A stretch of 64,000 nt of DNA from Tolypothrix sp. PCC 7712 (GCF_025860405.1 NZ_CP063785.1:8681390-8745389); one strand, 5' to 3'; shown: positions 27,650-36,350, counted from the first letter of the stretch. Numbers and translations: made by a program. The notes: a model not told the origin generated them from the sequence alone.

Positions 27650-28015
27650 GTGGCTAAAAAACGCTTTATTATTGAGATGGGCATGGGAGTTGACCAACAT
27701 GGACAAGAACCCACAGTAGCAGCAGCCAGGGCGGTAAGAAATGCGATCGCACATAATGCGTTACCTGGTGTTTGGGAAGTTGCTGGTTTAAATGACCCCA
27801 ATGAGATGATTGTGGAAGTTCAAGTAGCAGTACCATACCCAGAACAGGTAAGACAAGAGGAAGTATTAGCAGTATTACCATTTGGGCGTAAAACTCTCAC
27901 CGTTGAAGCTGGGGGGATGGTAGTTCAAGGGCGCGCAATTGCTTCTCTCAACGATAAAAATGACGAGATGTTAATAGCTGTGGCGGCTGTTCATGTGTTG
28001 ATTGAAACTGAATAA
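27650..28015 (+). CDS. Lin0512-family conserved protein
   Basis: 121 residues (KRFIIEMGMGVDQHGQEPTVAAARAVRNAI, in the pattern of the Lin0512 family of small cyanobacterial, Firmicute and plant proteins). The function is unknown, and the fold suggests a small oligomeric alpha/beta protein. The start is GTG at 27650, with GGGAGA upstream. The divergent ldcA start is 22 bp away, so the promoter of each must overlap the other gene's leader or coding region. The hairpin at 28129 is its likely terminator. Confidence 0.75.
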   Translation: MAKKRFIIEMGMGVDQHGQEPTVAAARAVRNAIAHNALPGVWEVAGLNDPNEMIVEVQVAVPYPEQVRQEEVLAVLPFGRKTLTVEAGGMVVQGRAIASLNDKNDEMLIAVAAVHVLIETE

Positions 28016-28128
28016 TATTAAGTGTTGGGATTGCTGAAATTAGTCGCTGAGACAGGAAACAGGAAATAAGGGCTAAAGGTAGAACGAGTTTTTTCAAAAA
28101 TCAATTCAAATAATGTTTGCAAGCAATG

Positions 28129-28160
28129 AAAAACTCCACCCACAAGGGGATGGAGTTTTT
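28129..28160 (+). terminator. Rho-independent terminator-like hairpin
   Basis: AAAAACTCCA, a 12-base loop, then TGGAGTTTTT: a perfect 10-bp stem ending in T5. It lies 114 bp after the Lin0512-family gene. The 25-bp heart of the hairpin is repeated identically at 28292-28316. Confidence 0.65.
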
Positions 28161-28269
28161 GGGCATGGGGAATCGGGCATGGGGCATGGCGAAGAAATTA
28201 CCAATGCCCAATGACGGCAGTTGCTTTAAGCCGGGAAACCCGTCCAACGCACTGCCTCCCCAATGCCCC

Positions 28270-28326
28270 AAGCGGCGGGGCGGCTGTCCCTCTCCACCCA
28301 CAAGGGGATGGAGTTTCCCGCCGCTT
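28270..28326. repeat. Nested hairpin (outer AAGCGGCGGG/CCCGCCGCTT, inner CTCCA/TGGAG)
   Basis: A perfect 10-bp outer inverted repeat encloses a second copy of the 25-bp hairpin at 28134-28158. The arrangement of two hairpins about 150 bp apart looks like the remains of a small mobile element. It is followed at about 28340-28434 by a GTAGGGGCACGGCA...TGCCGTGCCC element ending AAAATGGTA. Confidence 0.6.
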
Positions 28327-28501
28327 TCAATAAATTCCTTGTAGGGGCACGGCATCCACAATTTTGTGGTATATCAAATTATCTTACTGGTGCCGTGCCC
28401 TAGCCATCTGTCGCGTTCTTTTTTGAAAATGGTAGCTGCATAAATAATGTAAATTCTGATGAGAATTTATAAAATCACGCTCAATTTTAGGGTTTCATAT
28501 C

Positions 28502-29293
28502 ATGAATGCACAAGAGCGAAACTGGTCAACTTTGTTTGGTAATCATACTCAAGAAGGTATTAGCTGGTATGGAACATGGACTAGTTATTCTTTCAATAAA
28601 GAAGTGGTTAATTCTTTAAAATGTGTAAGAAGTTTTCGGGCTAACGAAGATAACACAATTATTTATCACACTAACAGTTACACCTATGCCGATGGCAGAG
28701 AAGAAGAAAAAACCTGGCAAATTGATCAGCAAACTTGTAATCAAGATGATGGCATTATTCATCCTGCATTACCTTCTATGAGAGTACTAGGAATTACTCC
28801 TGAAATTTATGGTTTTGTAGGCAAAAAATTTGAGCCAGGTACAAGATTTGGCATGGAGTTATTCTTTATAAATAAAGATTGGCGAACTAGTGTAGTAGTG
28901 ATGTGTGGAGAAAATAGTGCTATAGAAAGATTTACTCAGATTCGTGAATATTTAGGTAGCTTCCCTGTAAAATTACCTGATGCAGAAGTAACTAACATCG
29001 ATGGTAAATGGATAGGAGAAAAACAATATATCAATGCTGATTTAACTGTTTCAGATGTGGAATCTATTGAAAATCTAACTTTGGTTCCACTGAAAGACGA
29101 GAATATATATCAAAAAGTATTTTTACCTGATGGCATAGTGATTAATACACCTAAAATTTTGCAATCTGGTCAAGAATTTAGCATTATAGCTGGTAAGTTT
29201 GTCTCTCCAAGTGAATTTAAACGACTAACTGCACAATATGATAGTGCAGGTAATTTCCAGCGCTTAACTTCAGAAATATTTTATCGGCAATAA
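28502..29293 (+). CDS. DUF3598-family protein (lipocalin-like)
   Basis: 263 residues, soluble, with no signal peptide. The opening (NWSTLFGNHTQEGISWYGTW) and the beta-rich pattern of two similar halves (GMELFFINKDWRTSVVVM) match cyanobacterial DUF3598 proteins, which are predicted to have a calycin/lipocalin-like barrel. No function is assigned. It is followed by an NTF2-like gene on the same strand. Small barrel proteins that bind hydrophobic ligands are a plausible theme, but this is speculation. Confidence 0.65.
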   Translation: MNAQERNWSTLFGNHTQEGISWYGTWTSYSFNKEVVNSLKCVRSFRANEDNTIIYHTNSYTYADGREEEKTWQIDQQTCNQDDGIIHPALPSMRVLGITPEIYGFVGKKFEPGTRFGMELFFINKDWRTSVVVMCGENSAIERFTQIREYLGSFPVKLPDAEVTNIDGKWIGEKQYINADLTVSDVESIENLTLVPLKDENIYQKVFLPDGIVINTPKILQSGQEFSIIAGKFVSPSEFKRLTAQYDSAGNFQRLTSEIFYRQ

Positions 29294-29314
29294 TTCCAAA
29301 TTCAAGACTTGTAG

Positions 29315-29334
29315 AGACGCGATTAATTGCGTCT
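29315..29334. repeat. Dispersed 20-bp palindrome, copy 2
   Basis: AGACGCGATTAATTGCGTCT, one base from a perfect palindrome. A half copy (ATTAATCGCGTCTG) follows 11 bp further on. Confidence 0.85.
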
Positions 29335-29421
29335 TTATTCAACATTAATCGCGTCTGTATTCAAGACTCAACAATCAACAGCTAAAACCGATATTTTGCA
29401 CAACTGAAATAGGACTTTTAT

Positions 29422-29808
29422 ATGTCAAATGCAACCATTGAAACCGTAGTTGCTGCTTACTTTGCTAATATGGCTAGTATGAACCCTGAAGGCTGGGTAG
29501 AAAACTTTGCTGAAGATGCATTAAGCTACGATCCAGTAGGAGAAGCACCAGCAAAAGTGCATGAAGGATTCCGTCAGTTTATTGGGCAATTGCAAGCCGT
29601 TTTTACCAAACTAGAAGCCACTACTGAGCATATTTTTGTAAGTGGGAATGAAGCAGCAGTAAAGTGGACAATGCAAGGAATTAGCAAAAGTGGTAAATCA
29701 GTAACTTTTGCCGGAATTACTATTATTGAAATTAACACCGCCGGTAAAATTCAAACTACTCGCGCTTACTGGAATCCAGCCGCAATGATAGCACAACTGC
29801 GTTCTTAA
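29422..29808 (+). CDS. NTF2-like / SnoaL-type small cone-shaped protein
   Basis: 128 residues. The helix-rich start (IETVVAAYFANMASMNPEGWVENFAEDALSYDP) and the curved-sheet end (GKIQTTRAYWNPAAM) match the NTF2/SnoaL superfamily. Family members include ketosteroid isomerases, polyketide cyclases and many orphan binding proteins. No catalytic role can be assigned. The gene lies 128 bp after the DUF3598 gene with a palindromic repeat between. Confidence 0.75.
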   Translation: MSNATIETVVAAYFANMASMNPEGWVENFAEDALSYDPVGEAPAKVHEGFRQFIGQLQAVFTKLEATTEHIFVSGNEAAVKWTMQGISKSGKSVTFAGITIIEINTAGKIQTTRAYWNPAAMIAQLRS

Positions 29809-29897
29809 AAAGGACGGTGCGCTAAAATAGGAGAATTGGGATAAAAATCTCTGGCAGTAAATTCAATCAACAAATCATCTTTACCACTCCAGCGACA

Positions 29898-30236
29898 ATG
29901 TCTCAAGAGCATAATCAATCACTACCAATTCAGCAAATAACCGGACTAAAAGCAAATCATTTTGCTGATTTAGTTAGGGCTGCACAATTAATTTTTGACC
30001 CCGCAGGTGGGCTTTCTGGAAGATATGTGAAAGTTGACTGGCGAGAGTTTGGTATTCCCGTTGATGTAGCGGAAAATCTGAAATTACTCGGTGAACAGTA
30101 TCGCTATGCTTCTCCCCACATTCCTGTAGAAAATATTTGGAGTCAATTAACTCCAGAAACTCGGATTTGGTTCATGGAACATAAAGATGAGTTATGGCAA
30201 TTTGAGGAAGCTTTCCCCGCACTTGATGAAGATTAA
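29898..30236 (+). CDS. Conserved-looking hypothetical protein (112 aa)
   Basis: A soluble, acidic protein without signal or membrane segments. Its ending (LTPETRIWFMEHKDELWQFEEAFPALDED) is rich in aromatic and acidic residues. I do not recognise a family. It is 89 bp downstream of the NTF2-like gene, so it may be part of the same transcript. Base composition matches the neighbours, which supports a real gene. Confidence 0.6.
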   Translation: MSQEHNQSLPIQQITGLKANHFADLVRAAQLIFDPAGGLSGRYVKVDWREFGIPVDVAENLKLLGEQYRYASPHIPVENIWSQLTPETRIWFMEHKDELWQFEEAFPALDED

Positions 30237-30237
30237 A

Positions 30238-30265
30238 GAGTGCTGAGTGCTGAGTGCTGAGTGCT
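30238..30265 (+). repeat. STRR heptamer (GAGTGCT)x4
   Basis: Four perfect tandem units directly after the preceding stop codon. A 20-bp palindrome (30306-30325) and a hairpin element (30379-30433) follow in the same 340-bp gap. Confidence 0.9.
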
Positions 30266-30305
30266 GAGTAAAAAGTCCAGTAACACACTGAGTCAGGAGT
30301 TGCAG

Positions 30306-30325
30306 AGACGCGATTAATCGCGTCT
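30306..30325. repeat. Dispersed 20-bp palindrome, copy 3
   Basis: AGACGCGATTAATCGCGTCT, a perfect palindrome. Confidence 0.9.
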
Positions 30326-30378
30326 GTACAAGAGTCCAGTAGTGGACTGACAAGACTAAAATGTGGCAATATAATTTT

Positions 30379-30433
30379 CTTGTGGGGTGGACATCTTGTC
30401 CGCCCAGGACGGGCAAGATGCCCATCCCACAAG
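30379..30433. repeat. Imperfect hairpin repeat, 55 bp
   Basis: CTTGTGGGGTGGACATCTTG pairs with CAAGATGCCCATCCCACAAG around a short GC-rich centre. It resembles the common cyanobacterial intergenic hairpin family and encodes nothing. Confidence 0.7.
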
Positions 30434-30577
30434 AGTTTGAGTAATACACTATTTTAGTCTAGACACGCCAGTAGGGTGCGTTACTTCGTTAACGCACCTC
30501 TTTCAAAGCTTTTGGTGCTACATAGTGCGATCGCATGATCTGTTGTGCGTATTAAACTAAGAAAAAAGCGCACATCG

Positions 30578-31756
30578 ATGAATCATAGCTTTAGTGTTGC
30601 TCCTATTGGTGAGGAATCAACTGCTGCAAATCCTATTGATGCTCAACAACATCTCTTTGTCAAGCAGTTAGCTGTCTTGATTTTAGAAATGCTGCTGGCG
30701 TTACCTTTAGGTTTCAGCCTCGCTAGGTTGAATATTGGGGGAATAGTTTGGATATTTGGGGGTATTGCGGCTGGCGCTATAGTTTTGCAGGTTTGTCGCA
30801 TTTTTTTTCAATATTATCCCAAACCAAACCGGACTGCGAGAAAAGCTGGTATGGCGCTTGTGGGGCTAACAGTGGGTGCTTCTAGTAGTCATAGTGATTT
30901 AGCTGGTGTTGCGTCTGGGATGCCGATATTTATTTTATTAACAGTTTTTCTGTTAGTTTGTGGCATCTGTATTGGCTATATTTATTCACGCCTCAGTAAA
31001 ACTAATTTGTTAACAGCAATGCTGGCGACAGTTCCCGGTGGGGTGGGAATTATGGCTGCGATCGCAGCCGATTATAATAAAAATGTCACCTTAGTGGCGC
31101 TAGTTCAAGCCTTGCGGGTAACAAGCGTAGTTTTTCTGATTCCTTTGATTGCGAGAACCACATTTAGCAGTTCTTGGAATCAACAAGCTATTTCCATGCA
31201 AAGCAATTTACTCAATTTTGAGCCATCTCAATTAGGATTACTTTTATTAGCGCTGGGGGTAACCGCCTTAGTAGTTTATCTGGCGATATTCTTGAAGATT
31301 CCCGCAGGTGATTTTTTTGGTGCTTTGCTGATGGGGATAGCCTTTAACCCATTGCTAAATTTACTACCTATCGCATCTGGTATGCATTTTACTGCACCAC
31401 CACTAATTAATTTAGTTGGTCAAATGCTGTTAGGAATTACCATTGGGGAATATTGGGGAGATAAACCCAGCTTCAATCCCAAAACTATCGGCTATGCAGT
31501 CATGTCTGTAGCCATGACTTTAATTGCAGGTGCGATCGCTGCTATGCTGGCAATGCAATTAACTGCTTGGGATTGGTTAACTTGTCTATTGGTGACAGCC
31601 CCAGGAGGTTCCGCAGAAATGATTCTCGTTGCTTTGGTATTAAATCATAATGTGGAAGTGGTTACCGCAGGGCATTTAGTCAGGCTGATTGCCATCAACA
31701 GTTCCCTACCCCTTTGGTTATTTCTGTTTCGCCGTCTTAAAAGCCAATCATCGTAG
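30578..31756 (+). CDS. AbrB-family (PF05145-type) polytopic membrane protein
   Basis: 392 residues with about ten membrane segments in two repeats. The two diagnostic motifs are ATVPGGVGIMAAIAADY (about 145-161) and TAPGGSAEMILVAL (about 343-356), typical of the AbrB/ammonia-monooxygenase-like duplicated family. Despite the name, it is a membrane protein and not the DNA-binding AbrB. Its substrate is unknown. ATG 30578 is favoured over the GTG at 30545. It stands alone between repeat-rich gaps. Confidence 0.75.
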   Translation: MNHSFSVAPIGEESTAANPIDAQQHLFVKQLAVLILEMLLALPLGFSLARLNIGGIVWIFGGIAAGAIVLQVCRIFFQYYPKPNRTARKAGMALVGLTVGASSSHSDLAGVASGMPIFILLTVFLLVCGICIGYIYSRLSKTNLLTAMLATVPGGVGIMAAIAADYNKNVTLVALVQALRVTSVVFLIPLIARTTFSSSWNQQAISMQSNLLNFEPSQLGLLLLALGVTALVVYLAIFLKIPAGDFFGALLMGIAFNPLLNLLPIASGMHFTAPPLINLVGQMLLGITIGEYWGDKPSFNPKTIGYAVMSVAMTLIAGAIAAMLAMQLTAWDWLTCLLVTAPGGSAEMILVALVLNHNVEVVTAGHLVRLIAINSSLPLWLFLFRRLKSQSS

Positions 31757-31871
31757 GATGCGTTGTCGCGCATCCCCAGCCAAGCAGAGGAGGCGGAGGA
31801 AGCAGAGGAGGAAGAATACAATTATGGTCTTCTCTGCGAAAAATGGATAATGTAATTTCAAGAAGTCCCTA

Positions 31872-32210
31872 ATACCATTTGACTTTCAGCATGATTCTTA
31901 TACATAGGTAGGGGCACGGCACCAGTAAGATAATTGAATATACCAAAAGATTGTGGATGCCCAGTGGTGTCAACTTAACGTGAAACCCGCTCTTGTGCAA
32001 GGTTTTGCCCTCACCCCCAGCCCCTCTCCCACAGGGAGAAGGGAGCAAGAGATTTAGTTCCCCTTCTCCTGCGGGAGAAGGGGTTAGGGGATGAGGGCGT
32101 GAGGTATTTGTACAACGCCCGCCCTATATCGCTTTTAGCTTAAGTTGACACCAATGGTGGATGTTCCCTACATAGAATTTATCTGTCGCAAACATTCTTG
32201 AAATTGGTAT
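31872..32210. repeat. Composite palindromic repeat, copy C (different outer element)
   Basis: The inner module (31966-32152, GGTGTCAACTTAA to TTAAGTTGACACC) is set in a related but different outer element. That element has arms GTAGGGGCACGGCACC and TTGTGGATGCC, and it ends CTTGAAATTGGTAT. The same outer sequence without the module, in the opposite orientation, is at about 28340-28434. This shows that the inner module moves independently. Confidence 0.8.
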
Positions 32211-32269
32211 AAGGGGAAGAAAGAAAAATATTCTTGGGGGAATATTAAGATTATCGCGAAACCCTGAAG

Positions 32270-32590
32270 CTTCTACCACTTGCGCGGAATACGGAAACGT
32301 TAAAGCGGAAGTTCCTACAACTTGCGCGTAACACGGAAACGTTAAAGCAGAAGTTGATTCTGGGAAAGCAGAAGTTGCTACAGCTTGCGCGTAACACGGA
32401 AACGTTAAAGCGGAAGTTGATTTTGGGAAAGCAGAAGTTGCTACAGCTTGCGCGTAACACGGAAACGTTAAAGCGGAAGTTGATTTTGGGAAAGCAAAAG
32501 TTAATTCCGGGAAAGCAGAAGTTGATTTTGGGAAAGCAGAAGTTAATTCTGAGAAAGCAAAAGTTAATTCTGAGAAAGCAAAAAGATAAG
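32270..32590. repeat. Minisatellite with 21-bp and 63-bp periodicity
   Basis: The 12-mer ACGGAAACGTTA recurs at 32291, 32333, 32396 and 32459, at spacings of 42, 63 and 63. In between are 21-bp units of the form AAAGCRGAAGTTGATTTTGGG. Because 21 is a multiple of three, frames stay open on both strands, but none has a credible start. The longest one (minus strand, 32124-32624) starts and ends in other repeats. I read it as non-coding. Confidence 0.8.
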
Positions 32591-32627
32591 GTGCGTTAGC
32601 CTGCGGCGTAACACACCCTACCAAAAT

Positions 32628-32668
32628 AATTACGAATTACGAATTACGAATTACGAATTACGAATTAC
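32628..32668. repeat. STRR heptamer (AATTACG)x5 plus partial, overlapping the cup stop codon
   Basis: Five perfect AATTACG units and a sixth broken one. The TAA stop codon of the minus-strand cup gene (32665-32667) is formed by the repeat. Confidence 0.95.
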
Positions 32669-33984
32669 CTATAGTCTTGACGTTGAACATCCCGTAAACG
32701 TGCAGCATCGCGCATATTGTAATCAGCACGGGTAAAGCGGTTTAACTGGGCTTCAAAAAATTCCCGGTTTGCTTGTAAATGCTTGGGATTGGTGTCATCT
32801 AAAGGATATAACAATGCCGTGCGTAATGCTTGAATTACCGCCGAAGTTACATTGTACATGGAACGTTGGAAACTAACTCCCAACTGAATCAACATATCTT
32901 CTTCGCCACGGCAATATTTTTGGTAATAGTCAACCAAATATTGCGGCAAGAAGTGTAGCATATCTTGCATTAATAATGTGGGTGGGATACCAGCAGTACC
33001 TACTGGAAACACATCAGCGTAGAGAATGCCATAGTGGAAGTCTTTTTGGTCATCAGGTACTTGCCCTGCTTGAGCATTATAAGATTTTGTCCCCCTAAAA
33101 GGTGCTGTACGGTAGAAAACTGCTTCTACGTAAGGTAATGCTGCTTCGTATAGCCAGGTGAAACCCTTAGATTTGGGAATGATTTCATAGCATTCGCCAT
33201 CTATATATACATGATGGTAAATTGGACGACCTGCGATCGCAAAAATCCCATTTACTAAAAAGTTCATTGCATCGGGGACACCTTTAAACCCGCCTTCGTC
33301 GTAAATATCCGACATTTCAAAGAACACGGGTGCCATAACTTCCCAGAATAAACCCAGGTTAGAGTAATATGACATCTGGCGACACTGTTCAATGAACATA
33401 TCAGGAAACATTTTGTGCAGCGCCAACATTACCGGGTTGCCTTTGAAGTAAGCTTTAATTGCCCGATCGGCGTTAGCTCTATATTCGTCTGAATCCAGGT
33501 AAGCGTCAAACTGGTTTACTGGCGCGTACATTTGACGATGCCAAAGCATAGCCCGCATACAAGCTTCAGCAAACTCCATGTTAATGCGATCGTGGAATAA
33601 ATGGTGAAATAATTTTGGCATATTGCCAGTTTCACCTTTCTCGATAAATGCTAATAACTCAGGATGGGCTGTAGCTTGTCCCCGCCAAATTCTTAAATCG
33701 GCATCATCACCAGCATAATGATTATGACGGTCTAAATACTCTTTAGGTAAAAAGTATTTAAAGAAGGGAAAGGGGTTTAAAAATTCCCGTTCAGCAATAT
33801 AAAGTAAATCCCGCCAGTAGAAATCCATCGGCACTGCATAAGCCTTATACAAACCGATAATTTGCATTAAGTTTTCTGGGGTATCTGGCAACATTGAACC
33901 GCCAGCTTCTAAGCGGTGAATTACTTCGGCAAATTCATGCTTAGAAGGAGGTAATTTAGTGGTTTTATCAACAGTTGCTGTCAT
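32665..33984 (-). CDS. cupA: CO2 hydration protein of an NDH-1MS complex (CupA-like)
   Basis: 439 residues. The family is recognised from PDTPENLMQIIGLYKAYAVP, YIAEREFLNPFPFFKYF, FHDRINMEFAEACMRAMLWH and GTAGIPPTLLMQDMLHFLP. Cup proteins ride on specialised NDH-1 complexes at the thylakoid and convert CO2 to bicarbonate vectorially. The length is nearer to CupA/ChpY than to the shorter CupB/ChpX, and the order ndhF-ndhD-cup is that of the inducible ndhF3-ndhD3-cupA operon. No cupS (fasciclin-domain) gene follows. A or B assignment is moderate, family assignment is strong. Confidence 0.85.
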   Translation of the reverse strand: MTATVDKTTKLPPSKHEFAEVIHRLEAGGSMLPDTPENLMQIIGLYKAYAVPMDFYWRDLLYIAEREFLNPFPFFKYFLPKEYLDRHNHYAGDDADLRIWRGQATAHPELLAFIEKGETGNMPKLFHHLFHDRINMEFAEACMRAMLWHRQMYAPVNQFDAYLDSDEYRANADRAIKAYFKGNPVMLALHKMFPDMFIEQCRQMSYYSNLGLFWEVMAPVFFEMSDIYDEGGFKGVPDAMNFLVNGIFAIAGRPIYHHVYIDGECYEIIPKSKGFTWLYEAALPYVEAVFYRTAPFRGTKSYNAQAGQVPDDQKDFHYGILYADVFPVGTAGIPPTLLMQDMLHFLPQYLVDYYQKYCRGEEDMLIQLGVSFQRSMYNVTSAVIQALRTALLYPLDDTNPKHLQANREFFEAQLNRFTRADYNMRDAARLRDVQRQDYR

Positions 33985-34026
33985 ATATAAATCTCGTGGG
34001 AGTTGTAAGGTTTTTTTATTTTGTAG

Positions 34027-34046
34027 AGACGCGATTCATCGCGTCT
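34027..34046. repeat. Dispersed 20-bp palindrome, copy 4
   Basis: AGACGCGATTCATCGCGTCT sits in the 83-bp gap between the phosphatidyltransferase and cup genes. Confidence 0.9.
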
Positions 34047-34067
34047 TGAAAATGTCATTTGTGATGA

Positions 34068-34667
34068 CTATGATGCAATTTCGTCTTTTTGTATTAATAG
34101 TTGTTCGCGTAATTTTAGGGCGTGAAAAATGCTTAAAACATCATGTGTCCACACAGGCAGAATCATTGTCATGGCAATTTCTTCGATACTGTAGACTACC
34201 CCAGCAATACAAGTTAGCCAAAGAAAAATTCCTGCATAGTTAAAGCCGAATAAAGAAATAATGGCAATGGCTAGAGTGATACCCCAAAATTTAGCTGAGT
34301 AGGTGTGATAGCTAGCAGGCTTACCATATTTCACTAAATTCACTATCCACCATATCAACTGAGCAAATACAACTGTGAGTAAAGGCAATTGATAAGCAAT
34401 TAAAACATCTTGATGTACTAGCCAAGCACTCACAAATATGCAACTAAAAAGGCACACATCAGCCCAGCTATCAGCTTGTCTTAATTCGGCAGTACTCACA
34501 CCAAGTCTCCGGGCAATAATGCCATCAAAAATATCTGAGAGGAAGGCGGCGACAAAGCCAACGATGAACCAAATACTAGTTTTACCATCAAGGGCATCCC
34601 AGAGGAGCAAAGGTGCAATTAAAAAGCGAAATAACACTAGTCCACTGGGAATTAATTTCAGGTTCAT
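34068..34667 (-). CDS. CDP-alcohol phosphatidyltransferase-like membrane protein
   Basis: 199 residues, about five or six membrane segments. The CDP-alcohol motif D-x2-DG-x2-AR-x8-G-x3-D-x3-D is present as D45-x2-D48-G49-x2-A52-R53 and D66-x3-D70. The Gly expected four residues before D66 is Leu62. Family enzymes join a CDP-activated lipid to an alcohol (phosphatidylglycerol, cardiolipin or phosphatidylinositol synthesis). Its place between ndhD and cup, on the same strand, suggests cotranscription with CO2-uptake genes, perhaps to supply a lipid for the complex. This is only an inference. Confidence 0.8.
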   Translation of the reverse strand: MNLKLIPSGLVLFRFLIAPLLLWDALDGKTSIWFIVGFVAAFLSDIFDGIIARRLGVSTAELRQADSWADVCLFSCIFVSAWLVHQDVLIAYQLPLLTVVFAQLIWWIVNLVKYGKPASYHTYSAKFWGITLAIAIISLFGFNYAGIFLWLTCIAGVVYSIEEIAMTMILPVWTHDVLSIFHALKLREQLLIQKDEIAS

Positions 34668-34850
34668 CCTTCCTCCTAATCTTGGTGCATAGCTCCTTAT
34701 AAAAATCCTAAATCAATATGAGAAAGCTTCTTCTTAGCTTTCTTCCTTTGTGTACTTCGCGCCTTCGCGGTTCGTTTATAAATTATTAATCTCACGCATT
34801 CGACGCAGTCGTTCCCGCAGGGTAGGCGCAAAGGCGCAAAGGAAGATTCA

Positions 34851-36350
34851 TTATGGTTTTACAGCAATTTCCGAGTTAACGGTTTTTTCTATTGCAGGAA
34901 TAGCAGCCACCATTGCGGTAGTTGTGGGTTCACTCCAACGTACTAACCAAGTTGGTTGCACTCCCAAAAAGATGATTAAAGCTGCCAAAATTAACGCAGG
35001 TGTTTTCTCAAACCATTCGACTTTGGGATAGTAAGCTGAATTATCGAGTCTACCAAAACAGGTACGGTTGAGAAGAATCACAAAATAAACCGCAGTTAAA
35101 CCACTCGCAACTACACACAAGATTGTGGAGATGGGAAACGCTGAGAAACTTCCTTGGAATACAATAAATTCTGCAATAAATCCTGTTAAACCGGGAATAC
35201 CAGCACTCGCCATTCCACTTAATACAAGCAAAGCACTAATTAAAGGTAAACCCCGAATCGGACTCATTAAACCATTGAGTTTATCTAACTCCCTTGTTCC
35301 TACTTTGGTTTCAACAACTCCCACCAAATGGAACAAAATAGCGAGAATTAAACCGTGGCTAAACATTTGGGCAACAGCACCAACTAGCGCTAGGGAAGTA
35401 CTAGCAGCACCAGCTAGCAGAATGTAACCCATGTGACCAATAGAACTGTATGCTACCATGCGCTTGATATCTTTTTGCGCGATCGCTACTACAGCCCCGT
35501 ATATTGCACTCACTGCACCCCAAATTGCCAATGTTGGTGCAAAGGTACTCCAAGCTTCGGGAAACATTCCCATTCCAAACCTTAACAGCCCGTAGGTTCC
35601 TAGCTTTGCTAACACACCACCCAACAAAATCGCAATTGGTGCAGAAGCTTCGACATAAGCATCAGGTAACCAAGTATGGAAAGGAACCAAGGGAATTTTG
35701 ATGCCAAAACCTAAGATAATTCCGGCTAACAACAGGAATTGTAATACAGGCGCTAGAGTTTGCGTAGAAACCGCATCAAAGGCAAAGCTGGTAGAACCAG
35801 TTAGCCACACCATACCCAAGAAAGTTGCTAAGATTAATGCCCCAGAAACAGCAGTGTAAATCAGGAATTTAATCCCTGCATAACCGCGTTTTTCCCCTCC
35901 CCAAATGGAAATTAGTAGATAGAAGGGAATTAATTCTAGTTCGTAGAACAAGAAGAATAGCAGTAAATTCTCTGCTAAAAATGCACCTGCTACCCCACCA
36001 CTCACTAATAAAATTAGCGAGTAAAATAACCTTGGTCTTTGAGTTTCTTTGCTGCTGCTGTAAATAGCAATCCAAGTAAGTAGGCTATTTAAAACCAGCA
36101 TCAATATCGAAAGCCCATCAACACCTAATTGATAGCTCAAACCGAGAGTTTCATTCCAAGGTAGATTCTCTTGAAATTGCATCCCTGGGTTGCTGATATC
36201 AAATTTAAACAGAATAAAAATATTCCAAAGTAGAACTATAGCAGCGAAATATAAGGCGCTTAACCTTACAGTATTGGCAGGTAATTTTTTAGGTATGACT
36301 GCGATAATCGCCGCCGCCAAAATCGGGAGCCAAATCAGAACACTTAACAT
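34851..36350 (-). CDS. ndhD: NDH-1 subunit NdhD (CO2-uptake type, NdhD3/D4)
   Basis: 499 residues, about 14 membrane segments, an antiporter-like proton-pumping subunit. Visible are the conserved helix with the proton-pathway Glu (FFLFYELELIPFYLLISIWGG) and Lys- and His-containing motifs (GFGIKIPLVPFHTWLPDAYVEASAP and QKDIKRMVAYSSIGHMGY). Linkage to ndhF and cup marks it as the CO2-uptake type, not respiratory NdhD1/D2. The complex sits in the thylakoid membrane and couples ferredoxin oxidation to CO2 hydration. The 3' end lies 183 bp from the phosphatidyltransferase gene. The gap has a CTTCGCGCCTTCGCGG-type repeat. Confidence 0.9.
   Translation of the reverse strand: MLSVLIWLPILAAAIIAVIPKKLPANTVRLSALYFAAIVLLWNIFILFKFDISNPGMQFQENLPWNETLGLSYQLGVDGLSILMLVLNSLLTWIAIYSSSKETQRPRLFYSLILLVSGGVAGAFLAENLLLFFLFYELELIPFYLLISIWGGEKRGYAGIKFLIYTAVSGALILATFLGMVWLTGSTSFAFDAVSTQTLAPVLQFLLLAGIILGFGIKIPLVPFHTWLPDAYVEASAPIAILLGGVLAKLGTYGLLRFGMGMFPEAWSTFAPTLAIWGAVSAIYGAVVAIAQKDIKRMVAYSSIGHMGYILLAGAASTSLALVGAVAQMFSHGLILAILFHLVGVVETKVGTRELDKLNGLMSPIRGLPLISALLVLSGMASAGIPGLTGFIAEFIVFQGSFSAFPISTILCVVASGLTAVYFVILLNRTCFGRLDNSAYYPKVEWFEKTPALILAALIIFLGVQPTWLVRWSEPTTTAMVAAIPAIEKTVNSEIAVKP

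Noticed and set aside
28134..28316. Two identical 25-bp hairpins as CRISPR repeats
   Set aside because: There are only two copies about 160 bp apart, not the regular 30-40 bp spacing of an array, and no cas genes.
30172..30449. Minus-strand frames of about 85 codons
   Set aside because: They run through heptamers, a palindromic repeat and a hairpin element, with no coding signature.
32124..32624. 166-codon open frame with heptapeptide repeats (SAFPKST) on the minus strand
   Set aside because: It is an effect of the 21-bp minisatellite, which keeps several frames open on both strands. Its ends lie in other dispersed repeats, and there is no ribosome-binding site.
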